Of a stretch of 64,000 nucleotides of DNA, positions 1 to 7,552 are shown piece after piece. Origin of the DNA: an uncultured Fibrobacter sp. (lineage in GTDB: Bacteria; Fibrobacterota; Fibrobacteria; Fibrobacterales; Fibrobacteraceae); contig NZ_CAMVDO010000015.1 of the NCBI RefSeq assembly GCF_947166265.1, positions 17,356 through 81,355 on the forward strand, written 5' to 3'. A model generated the notes under the pieces. It worked only from the letters and a program-made list of their open reading frames with translations, was not told the origin of the DNA and ran no database searches. The translations under genes and the position numbers were made by a program. The first letter of the stretch is position 1, and the number at the start of each line of letters is the position of its first letter.

Positions 1-234
1 GCGCTCGGTGCCGTGATTCGTGGCGAGACTAGCCACTATGACGTGGTGGTGAACGCTTCTACCGGCGGTATCGCAAATATCGCCGCCGAAGGCAAGCTTC
101 CCGTGATTCTTGGAATCCTCACCACCGATACCGTGGACCAGGCTATGAACCGTGCGGGCCTCAAGGCCGGCAACCTCGGTTCCAGCTGGGCTTCCACTGC
201 TGTTGAAATGGCAAACCTTTACAAGACCATCTAA
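1..234 (+). CDS. ribH: 6,7-dimethyl-8-ribityllumazine synthase, C-terminal part (start lies outside the window)
   Basis: This is the last ~77 residues of lumazine synthase, which condenses 5-amino-6-ribitylamino-uracil with dihydroxybutanone phosphate in riboflavin synthesis. The frame is open from base 1, beginning ALGAVIRGET and continuing with GVLTTDT-like residues (GILTTDTVDQA) and the closing KAGNLGSSW...EMANL block typical of RibH. The reading frame enters from the left edge, so the GTG at 13 is not a real start. nusB follows after 18 bp, the same ribH-nusB order found in many bacteria, so the two are probably co-transcribed. Confidence 0.93.
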   Translation, partial: ALGAVIRGETSHYDVVVNASTGGIANIAAEGKLPVILGILTTDTVDQAMNRAGLKAGNLGSSWASTAVEMANLYKTI

Positions 235-252
235 TTATTTAGCGATTCGATT

Positions 253-687
253 ATGAAAGTAAGTTACAGACCCGCTCGCGTATTTGCGATGCAATTGTTG
301 TATGCCATGGAAATTACGGGCCAGACCGCGGGGGAGGCTCTCCCCGGAATCCTTGATGCCCAGCCCCTTCATGCCGAGCAGAAAAAGTTCGGAATGAAAC
401 TGGTGGATCTGGTGCAGGCCCATCGTGAAGAACTCGATGAAAATATCAAGGCTGCCGCAGCCCATTGGGATATCGAGCGAATGGCGACGCTTGACCGTAT
501 TATCCTCCGTATTGCGATGGTGGAATTGTCCTACGTTGCCGAAACACCGATGAAGGTTGCCATTTCTGAAGCGGTGCAGATTGCTGCGAAGTACAGCACC
601 GACAAGTCTTCGAATTTTGTAAACGGCCTTTTGACGGGCTTTATGCGTAACCGTGGCATGGTTGTCACCGAATCCAAGGAAAACTAA
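253..687 (+). CDS. nusB: Transcription antitermination factor NusB
   Basis: A 144-residue all-helical RNA-binding protein of normal NusB length. NusB pairs with NusE (S10) on boxA RNA and supports antitermination of rRNA operons. Family features visible are an N-terminal RxFAMQLLYAME helix, a central LDRIILRIAMVEL stretch and the EAVQIAAKYSTDKSSNFVNGLL block near the C-terminus, which is the best conserved part of the family. It follows ribH closely, and the next gene starts 1 bp after its stop codon, so translation is probably coupled. Confidence 0.95.
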   Translation: MKVSYRPARVFAMQLLYAMEITGQTAGEALPGILDAQPLHAEQKKFGMKLVDLVQAHREELDENIKAAAAHWDIERMATLDRIILRIAMVELSYVAETPMKVAISEAVQIAAKYSTDKSSNFVNGLLTGFMRNRGMVVTESKEN

Positions 688-688
688 A

Positions 689-3600
689 ATGCTCAAAGAA
701 AAATGGAAGAAACATCTCTTTGCCGGAATCGCTAGCTTGGTGGCGCTTGTCGTGTATGTGCTTACGATGGCCCCTACGGTGAGCTTCTGGGATTGCGGCG
801 AATTTGTCGCCTGCGCCAATACGCTTGGCATTCCGCATCCTCCTGGAACGCCGTTCTTTGTGTTCCTTGCCCGTGCGGTAATTATTCTACTCCCGTTCGT
901 AGAAGAAATCGCTAAGCGCGTGAACTACATTTCGGTGGTGAGCTCGGCGGCCACGGTTTACGTGACGGCTCTGTTTGCCTGGGAACTGTTGGCGACCGTC
1001 CTCAAGAGCGACGTCCTTGCCGAAAAGATTTCGGATAAGGTGCGTACGGTGGTGCTTGCGACCGCAGCCCTGGTTGCGGGTTTCCTCCTCACTTTCTCGG
1101 ACACCTTCTGGTTCAACGCGGTCGAAGCCGAAGTTTACGGCATCGCTATGTTCATCTTGATGCTCGTCTCTTACCTCGGCCTCGTTTGGTACAATAAGCG
1201 TAACGAAGCCTACAGCGACCGCATCCTTATTTTCATTTGCTACATCGCCTTCCTTGGCGTGGGCGCGCATCTTTATACGATGCTCACGGTGCCTGCCGTA
1301 TTCGCACTTCTCCTTGTTGCCGAACCTAAGAAAATTGTCGAACGCATTCCTATCTGGATTACGGGTACACTCCTTTGTTCCGTCATCTACATGGTGTCTG
1401 CCTTTATTGAAATTTCGTTCGTATGCTTGATCGCCCTTTCGATCCTTTGCCTTGCAAAACCCATCAAGAACAAGGGTGTTCAGCGTAGCATGCGTCTTTC
1501 GCTTGCCTTTGCTTTCTTTGCCTTGATCGGCTATAGTACGCACCTCTACATTCCGATCCGTTCGGAACTGAACCCGATTATCGACGAAAACGACCCTGAA
1601 ATCAATATTCGCGACGAGCAGGGTAACCTGCAGCTCGGTAACCTTTTCAAGGACGAAAACTGGGTTGCGTTCAACAACTTTATCGAACGTAAGCAGTACG
1701 GCTCCGAAAGCATGATTAGCCGTGCTTTCTACCGTCGTTCCCGTGTAAGCCACCAGTTCCTCTCGTTCCCGCACATGGGCTACGGTGGATACCAGATGGC
1801 TCAGTACCTGCCTTACAAGGTGGGCGACGTGAACTATGCGAACGGTGTCTATACCTTTGATGCTTCCGACAACCAGCCGATCGAACGCTTCGGTATCAAG
1901 TTCCCGACGCAGATGAGCTTCATGGGAGATGCGACTCTTCCGCAGTTTATCATGTTCTTGATTCTGAATGGCCTCTTGGTGATGGTTTGCGTGTTCGTTT
2001 GGAAACGCAACCGCAATATGGGCGTGTTTGTCTCGGTGCTTTATGCACTTTGCTCGCTTGGCCTGTTGTTCTACATCAACTTTGCCGACGGCACCCGCAT
2101 GGAACAGCGTGAACACGACTACTGGGTGTCTGTCATGAGCAGGAACGTGTCCGACTTGAATAGTCGCGGCATGGGCATTTCTGCACTTCCGGATCCGAAC
2201 GAGCTGATCGATATGCGTCAGAATATCGAGTTCACCAAGATCCGTATGGAAAACGTCAAGGCTCGTGGCGGAAACGACGCTCGCCTTGCCGAACTCCAGC
2301 GCGAACTCGACGGTTACATGAATTCCGCTGTGTGGCAGAACTGGCAGAAGATTGAAAGTGGCTTTGCCCAGGTGGGAAGCCGCGCCCCGTTCCCGGATGC
2401 CGTTCATCTGGAAGTCCGCGAACGTGACTACTTCTATACGCCGGCCTTCATTTTCATGAGCATGATTTACGGTATCGGTGCCGGTATCCTCGTGTTCCTC
2501 TGCGCAACGTCTTCGTTTGCGGCCTTTGCAAATCCGGTTGCCGCCCTTCTGGTTGCGGTTTCCTTCCTGATTCCTTGCATTTCGAACTACAAGGAACATG
2601 ACCGCTCGGGTCTTTGGGTTCCTTGGGACTATGCGTATAACTTGCTGAATAGCTGCCGTCCGAACGCGATTCTTTTCACGAACGGAGATAACGATACCTT
2701 CCCGCTGTGGTTCGCTCAGGAAGTTGCCGGCATCCGTAAGGACGTGCGCGTGGTGAACCTTTCTCTGGGTAACACCGACTGGTATATTAAGCAGATGCTC
2801 ACGAACGAGCCGATTCTCAAGCTCAGCTACGACAAGGCTGCCATTGACCGTGACATGGTGCTTGACAACAGCTCTGCTTCTAACCCGAACCATCAGGTTG
2901 CGACTTGGGTGAAGAACGCGCAGCGCCTGATGCCGCAGCTCAAGAACCGTATCGATGCCATGGAAGGTCAGCAGCTTTCTCCGGCCGATTCCGCGAAGCT
3001 CATGCAGTTCAAGGTGCATTACCAGGTGTGGGATGCCTTTACCGAATGGGCCGCTCGTACCCGCAGCGGTATGATGCTTACGCAGCATAAGCTGGTGATT
3101 GACCTTGCTCTCCAGAACATGGACAAGCCGATTGAAATTTCGACGACCGTCGGTACTTCCAACTTCATGGGACTTGAAAAGTACATGGTGCAGGAAGGCA
3201 TGGTCTACAATTTTGTGAAGGGTGACCTGAATCCGAAGCGTAATGCCTTCGATGCAAAGTACACGGCGGATCTCATTGATTCCGTGTTCAAGTTCCGTGG
3301 CCTTGGAGACGGTACGGCCTATATCAACGACGAAACGATTCGTTTGCTTTCGGGTTATGTGTCGCTTTACCTGCAGATTTCTTTCGATGCCCGCGACAAG
3401 ATTTCGACGCTTCGCAACAGCCATCCGTTTACGGCTGAAAAGAAGGCTCAGGTGGATAGCCTTGCAGCCTCTGCTGCAAAGTATCTCGAAATGGGTATGA
3501 AGCAGTTCCCCTCGGAATGGCGCAATTACTGGGCAGCCGCATTCGTGTACGAAGCAGCGGGTGAAAAGGCTAAGGCTCAGGAAGTGCTGAACCGCGGACT

Positions 3601-3778
3601 TGAAAATGTTCCGGCATACGAAGAAGGCGGACGTGCACGACTCCTGATGAGTGGCCGTCAGATCGAACAGATGTCCGACGAACCTTTGAAAGTTGAGGAA
3701 AGTGCTCCCGCTGAACAGCTCGATTCCGCAGAAAAGGATTCTGCAAAGGAACCTGCGGTTGTTGCAGCGGCAAACTAA
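689..3778 (+). CDS. DUF2723 (TMEM260-like) multi-pass membrane glycosyltransferase
   Basis: A 1029-residue membrane protein. The N-terminal domain carries the DUF2723 signature: APTVSFWDCGEF near residue 30, then GIPHPPGTP. Several hydrophobic segments follow in the first third, with more around residues 420-460 and 590-640. The C-terminal ~400 residues are soluble, with a NGDNDTFPLWFAQE segment and a TPR-like end (WAAAFVYEAAGEKAKAQEVLNRG). DUF2723 is a GT-C fold family related to eukaryotic TMEM260, a protein O-mannosyltransferase. An O-mannosylation role here is inference, supported by the polyprenyl-phosphate-mannose synthase homologue two genes downstream. I chose ATG 689 over an upstream start inside nusB because AAGGA sits 8 bp ahead of it. 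The opposite strand has a long open frame, which is a shadow. Confidence 0.85.
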   Translation: MLKEKWKKHLFAGIASLVALVVYVLTMAPTVSFWDCGEFVACANTLGIPHPPGTPFFVFLARAVIILLPFVEEIAKRVNYISVVSSAATVYVTALFAWELLATVLKSDVLAEKISDKVRTVVLATAALVAGFLLTFSDTFWFNAVEAEVYGIAMFILMLVSYLGLVWYNKRNEAYSDRILIFICYIAFLGVGAHLYTMLTVPAVFALLLVAEPKKIVERIPIWITGTLLCSVIYMVSAFIEISFVCLIALSILCLAKPIKNKGVQRSMRLSLAFAFFALIGYSTHLYIPIRSELNPIIDENDPEINIRDEQGNLQLGNLFKDENWVAFNNFIERKQYGSESMISRAFYRRSRVSHQFLSFPHMGYGGYQMAQYLPYKVGDVNYANGVYTFDASDNQPIERFGIKFPTQMSFMGDATLPQFIMFLILNGLLVMVCVFVWKRNRNMGVFVSVLYALCSLGLLFYINFADGTRMEQREHDYWVSVMSRNVSDLNSRGMGISALPDPNELIDMRQNIEFTKIRMENVKARGGNDARLAELQRELDGYMNSAVWQNWQKIESGFAQVGSRAPFPDAVHLEVRERDYFYTPAFIFMSMIYGIGAGILVFLCATSSFAAFANPVAALLVAVSFLIPCISNYKEHDRSGLWVPWDYAYNLLNSCRPNAILFTNGDNDTFPLWFAQEVAGIRKDVRVVNLSLGNTDWYIKQMLTNEPILKLSYDKAAIDRDMVLDNSSASNPNHQVATWVKNAQRLMPQLKNRIDAMEGQQLSPADSAKLMQFKVHYQVWDAFTEWAARTRSGMMLTQHKLVIDLALQNMDKPIEISTTVGTSNFMGLEKYMVQEGMVYNFVKGDLNPKRNAFDAKYTADLIDSVFKFRGLGDGTAYINDETIRLLSGYVSLYLQISFDARDKISTLRNSHPFTAEKKAQVDSLAASAAKYLEMGMKQFPSEWRNYWAAAFVYEAAGEKAKAQEVLNRGLENVPAYEEGGRARLLMSGRQIEQMSDEPLKVEESAPAEQLDSAEKDSAKEPAVVAAAN

Positions 3779-3818
3779 CAACTTGATTGACGTTTAGAGT
3801 TTTGGTAAGAGGTTTTTC

Positions 3819-4754
3819 ATGGATTTGAGTCTTGTCATTCCCGTTAAAGAAGAAAGCGAAAACCTTCCGGAGCTTTTCAAGGAGATTGTTGCGGCAATCG
3901 AACCGACGGGATTTTCGTTCGAAGTCATTGTCATCGATGACGGTAGCCGAGACAATACCTGGGAAGTGATTGAAAACATGTCCAAGGAGTATTCCTTTAT
4001 CCGGGCCTTCCGTTTCCAGTTCAACTGCGGAAAGGCTGCCGGACTTGCTTTCGGTTTCTCCAAGGCACGCGGCAAGTACGTGGCGACTTTGGACGGCGAC
4101 TTGCAGGACGATCCTCTTGAAATTCCGAAGATGATCAAGATTCTTGAAAGCGGTTACGATCTGGTTTCGGGTTGGAAAATCCGTCGCCTCGATCCGTGGC
4201 ACAAGACCTGGCCTTCTAAGTTGTTCAACTTGACGGTTTCCATGGTCTGTGGCCAGCGTCTGCATGACTTTAACTGCGGCATCAAGGCTTACCGTAGCTC
4301 CGTGGTGCGCTTTATTCACCTGTATGGCGACTACCACCGCTTTATCCCGGTGATGGCCAAGTGGCAGGGATTCCGCATTACCGAAATGCCGGTCGCTCAC
4401 CGCGCGCGTGTCCACGGTGTGTCCAAGTACGGCGTTTCTCGCCTGGTGTCCGGTTTCCTTGACTTGGTTTCGCTCATGTTTATGCGGAGCTTTGCTTCCA
4501 AGCCGCTCCATTTCTTTGGACTCCTCGGTCTCATTTTTATGCTCATCGGTTTTGGCGTTTCGGGCTACTTTGGCTACGAATGGCTGCAGACGGGAGCGCT
4601 CCATGTGCGTCCGCTCCTTTTGGCGGGTGGATTCTCGCTAGTGATGGGGGTGCAGTTCATGTCGCTTGGCCTTTTGGGCGAAATGATGAACGGAAGCAAG
4701 AAACAGAGCTATCCTGTGGCCGAATCGATTCGAGAAATTGTAGATTTAGGGTAG
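3819..4754 (+). CDS. Glycosyltransferase family 2, polyprenyl-phosphate sugar transferase type with two C-terminal membrane segments
   Basis: A 311-residue GT2 enzyme. It opens with LSLVIPVKEESENL and has VIDDGSRDNT at ~47 and the metal-binding DGDLQDDP at ~92, the ArnC/GtrB-type arrangement. Two hydrophobic segments near residues 228-250 and 265-290 (FFGLLGLIFMLIGFGVSGYFG) anchor it in the membrane. Relatives move a sugar from a nucleotide donor onto undecaprenyl phosphate for use by GT-C enzymes on the outer face of the membrane. It lies between the DUF2723 protein and a second lipid-phosphate sugar synthase, so supplying a lipid-linked donor is the likely role. The sugar cannot be read from sequence. 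Confidence 0.82.
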   Translation: MDLSLVIPVKEESENLPELFKEIVAAIEPTGFSFEVIVIDDGSRDNTWEVIENMSKEYSFIRAFRFQFNCGKAAGLAFGFSKARGKYVATLDGDLQDDPLEIPKMIKILESGYDLVSGWKIRRLDPWHKTWPSKLFNLTVSMVCGQRLHDFNCGIKAYRSSVVRFIHLYGDYHRFIPVMAKWQGFRITEMPVAHRARVHGVSKYGVSRLVSGFLDLVSLMFMRSFASKPLHFFGLLGLIFMLIGFGVSGYFGYEWLQTGALHVRPLLLAGGFSLVMGVQFMSLGLLGEMMNGSKKQSYPVAESIREIVDLG

Positions 4755-4767
4755 GAGAAAATAGTTT

Positions 4768-5481
4768 ATGGCGTATCCTAAAAGTTTGGTGATTGTTCCG
4801 ACCTATAACGAGAAGGAAAACATCCTGCTCATTATGGCGGAAATTTTAAAGCAGAATGAATGTCTTGAAATCCTCGTGGTGGACGATGGCAGTCCCGATG
4901 GCACGGGTGATATGGTCGAAGAGGAATCGAAGAAGAATCCTCGTGTGCATCTGATCCGCCGCAAGGGCAAGATGGGCCTTGGTTCGGCCTACGTGACGGG
5001 TTTCAAGTGGGCGCTCGAACGCGATTATGAACGCGTGTTCGAAATGGACGCTGACTTTAGCCATTGCCCGACCGACTTGAACCGTTTCCTGGAAACGGCC
5101 GAAAGTGCGGACCTTGTACTCGGTAGCCGTTACCAGAATCACCGTATTAGCGTGGTGAACTGGGACCTGCGTCGCCTGATTCTGAGCTACGGGGCAAACG
5201 TCTATACCCGCATTGTGACGGGACTTCCGATTAGCGATGCGACGGGCGGTTTCAAGTGTTTCCGCCGCGAAGCCCTGCAGGCCCTGAACCTCGACAAGAT
5301 GAAGAGCGACGGATACTGCTTCCAGATCGAGACGACTTTCAAGATTTGGAAGAAGGGACTTTGCGTCAAGGAAATTCCTATCGTGTTTACGGACCGTACC
5401 CGTGGAACTTCCAAGATGAGCGGCGGCATTATTTCCGAAGCTTTCTTCCTGGTTCTTAAACTCCGCCTAGGACTTGCTTAG
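4768..5481 (+). CDS. Polyprenol-phosphate mannose synthase-like GT2 (DPM1 family)
   Basis: A 237-residue soluble GT2 protein close to dolichyl-phosphate mannose synthase (DPM1/Ppm1 catalytic domain). Visible motifs are VIVPTYNEKENI at the start, VVDDGSPDGT at ~37, MDADFSHCP at ~95, a LVLGSRY block and a DATGGFKCFRREAL segment. The C-terminus ends without membrane helices, as in soluble DPM1 catalytic subunits. The reaction would be GDP-mannose plus polyprenyl phosphate giving polyprenyl-phosphate-mannose. ATG 4768 has GGAG 10 bp ahead. It is co-directional with the two upstream glycosylation genes, 13 bp after the previous stop. Confidence 0.85.
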   Translation: MAYPKSLVIVPTYNEKENILLIMAEILKQNECLEILVVDDGSPDGTGDMVEEESKKNPRVHLIRRKGKMGLGSAYVTGFKWALERDYERVFEMDADFSHCPTDLNRFLETAESADLVLGSRYQNHRISVVNWDLRRLILSYGANVYTRIVTGLPISDATGGFKCFRREALQALNLDKMKSDGYCFQIETTFKIWKKGLCVKEIPIVFTDRTRGTSKMSGGIISEAFFLVLKLRLGLA

Positions 5482-5617
5482 CTATGAGGTCGCTTCGCTT
5501 TGAGTGATGAGCTTGCCTTGCTTTGCAAGGCTCTGAGTACATTTGCAAAAAGCATTAATCTGAATAACAAACTACTAGGACTCATACCTTAAAGCATCCC
5601 ATAGGGATGCGAGCTCA
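5480..5617. repeat. Intergenic array of three-base-loop hairpins with conserved linkers, copy A
   Basis: This 150-bp gap holds GCCTTGC-TTT-GCAAGGC (5515-5531) and CTCATACC, five bases, GCATCCC-ATA-GGGATGC, GAGCTCA (5581-5617). A second copy of the linkers with different stems occurs at 32945-33076. No open frame or clear terminator T-run is present. It may end transcription of the upstream operon or act as an RNA-stability element. Confidence 0.6.
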
Positions 5618-5632
5618 ACCCCCGAAACCTCT

Positions 5633-7216
5633 ATGTATTCCTGCTCCATCATTATCGTTGCCTATAATTCCTGCGACTTTATCCCTGCGTGTCTAAAGTC
5701 TATCCGTGATGCATGCGAAAATGTGGATGCCCAGGTGATTGTGCTGGACAATGGTTCGGAATCGCCGATTCTCCCCGAGATCAAGGCGTTTTTCCCGGAA
5801 GTGCAGTGGATTGATTCCAAGGTGAATCTGGGGTTCGGCAAGGGCTGCAATTTGGCCGAAAAGCAGGCGACCAAGCCCTACCTTTTCTTTATCAATCCGG
5901 ATACGGTTGTTTCCCGCGATTCGTTTACCAAGGTGCTCGACTTTATGGAAGAACACCCCGAATCGGGCACGGTCGGCTGCCGTATCTTGAACGAAGACGG
6001 GTCCATTCAGTGGGCATGTCGCCGTTCTTTCCCGACTCCGATTTCGGCAATATCCAAGACGATCGGTCTAGCCTCGTTTTTCCCGAAGAGCAAGCTCTTG
6101 GCGAGCTACAATATGACCTACGCCGACCCTGACGAAATGACCGAGGTCGATGCCATTAGCGGTTCGTTCTTCTGCATCCGTCGGGACCTCTACGAAAAGC
6201 TGGGTGGGTTCGACGAAGACTTTTTCATGTATGGCGAAGACCTGGACCTGTGCTTTAGGACCAAGGCGGCGGGTTTCAAGAATTACTACACGCCCTCGAC
6301 CAATATTCTGCATTTCAAGGGACAAAGCTGCCGTACGCGTCGACTGGGGTCTTACGTGGACTTTTACCAGGCGATGATTCTCTATGTCAAAAAGCATAGG
6401 GACCAGTACTGGATTCCGATTTTCCTGGTGACGACTGGTATTGTCTTTGCTGCGTTTGTGGGGATGTTCTCGAGGCTGATTCCTAGGTTCTGGAAAATTT
6501 TCCTGGACGTGGGTGCGGTTGCCATTGCTTCCCTGTTGACGCTTTCGTATTGCAGGCTTCCGGCAGGGGAGTCCCTGTGGAAAACCGATTTTGTCGACTG
6601 GAAATGGCTTGCTGTCTTTGCGGTGATAAACATCGTTCTGCTGGCCTGCAAGGGGGAATACAGCAGCGCAAGCTTGCGGGGCTTTTCGTTCATTAAGACC
6701 CTGGTTTCGATTAACCTTGTGGCAAGTGTCGCCTCTTTCTTTTATGACAAGAGCCAGGCGGTGGTTCCTCACTATGGTTTGTTAGCGCTTGGGCTTTTGA
6801 CCGTTGTATTCTTGATTGCCTGGCGCCGCATTGCATTTTGGATAAACTATTTCTATCGTATTTTTGCAAAAAAACGTCACCGTTCCATTCTGCTCGGCGG
6901 CTCCGAAGATTCCCTGCAGTCCTGGTTTGACCGTTACAATGTCATTCCGGGAATTGAAATTCTCGGTTGCGTGAGTGGCGAACCGGAAAAGGTCTCCGAA
7001 GAAAACCGCCAGCACCTGCTCGGAAACGTTTCTTCGATGGAATCCATTTGCAACCGTACCGGTTGTCGTGAACTTTTGGTGGTGTCCAACTTGTCGGGGT
7101 ATCGTGAACCTTTCGACATTCATTGGCTGGATAGTCTCGGTTTACGTGTGTTTTTGCTAATCGGAAACGCCAAAGAGGGCGATTTTGCCCTTGTAAACCT
7201 GAAATATTTGCACTAA
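5633..7216 (+). CDS. GT2 glycosyltransferase fused to a membrane and CoA_binding_3-like module
   Basis: A 527-residue protein with two parts. Residues 1-~250 are a rhamnosyltransferase-like GT2 domain: SIIIVAYNS start, VLDNGSE at ~40, FINPDTV at ~85, FDEDFFMYGEDLDLC at ~200. Four or five hydrophobic segments follow from ~265 to ~410. The C-terminal ~120 residues (RSILLGGSEDSL onward, then HLLGNVSSMESIC and ELLVVSNL) look like the nucleotide-binding-type domain found N-terminal to the catalytic part of WcaJ/WbaP sugar transferases. The catalytic transferase part is missing. I do not know the substrate. It lies 151 bp after the DPM1-like gene, separated by the hairpin array. Confidence 0.72.
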   Translation: MYSCSIIIVAYNSCDFIPACLKSIRDACENVDAQVIVLDNGSESPILPEIKAFFPEVQWIDSKVNLGFGKGCNLAEKQATKPYLFFINPDTVVSRDSFTKVLDFMEEHPESGTVGCRILNEDGSIQWACRRSFPTPISAISKTIGLASFFPKSKLLASYNMTYADPDEMTEVDAISGSFFCIRRDLYEKLGGFDEDFFMYGEDLDLCFRTKAAGFKNYYTPSTNILHFKGQSCRTRRLGSYVDFYQAMILYVKKHRDQYWIPIFLVTTGIVFAAFVGMFSRLIPRFWKIFLDVGAVAIASLLTLSYCRLPAGESLWKTDFVDWKWLAVFAVINIVLLACKGEYSSASLRGFSFIKTLVSINLVASVASFFYDKSQAVVPHYGLLALGLLTVVFLIAWRRIAFWINYFYRIFAKKRHRSILLGGSEDSLQSWFDRYNVIPGIEILGCVSGEPEKVSEENRQHLLGNVSSMESICNRTGCRELLVVSNLSGYREPFDIHWLDSLGLRVFLLIGNAKEGDFALVNLKYLH

Positions 7217-7297
7217 AACACTAAATCCCTATTTTTTCTTTACTCATTGCACAAAAAGATGTTATTTTTTGTGTAAGTATTTGATTATTAAGGTTTT

Positions 7298-7543
7298 ATG
7301 TTCGATACTACTCTTTTGGATATTCTGTGCTGCCCTGAAACAAGGGGTAAGCTTAAGTTGGCGTCTGACGAATGTCTCGCTAAGTTGAACAATGCTATTT
7401 CTGCCGGTACGCTCAAGAACGTTGCTGGAGAAACCGTTTCTGACCCCATGACCGAGGCTCTTACGACCGAAGACGGTTCTAGGGTGTATCCTGTACGCGA
7501 AGGGATTCCTGTCCTTTTGGCGGACGAAGCAATTTTGCTCTAA
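7298..7543 (+). CDS. Trm112-like (UPF0434) small protein
   Basis: An 81-residue protein with the Trm112 pattern: LLDILCCPETRGKL near the N-terminus and SRVYPVREGIPVLL near the C-terminus. In eukaryotes Trm112 activates several methyltransferases; bacterial members are small proteins of largely unknown role, often beside cell-envelope genes. The middle has about 20 more residues than the shortest members. The stop codon is 9 bp before the next start, so it is likely co-translated with the acidic TPR protein. Confidence 0.75.
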   Translation: MFDTTLLDILCCPETRGKLKLASDECLAKLNNAISAGTLKNVAGETVSDPMTEALTTEDGSRVYPVREGIPVLLADEAILL

Positions 7544-7552
7544 GAGGTGATT

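Noticed and set aside
887..3781. 964-codon open frame on the minus strand
   Set aside because: It is antisense to the DUF2723 gene, composed of His/Arg/Glu-rich text without domains; the codon bias of the real gene keeps this frame open.
7250..7273. CACAAAAA/TTTTTGTG hairpin upstream of the Trm112-like gene
   Set aside because: A/T-only weak stem with no T-run after it; not convincing as a terminator or regulator.
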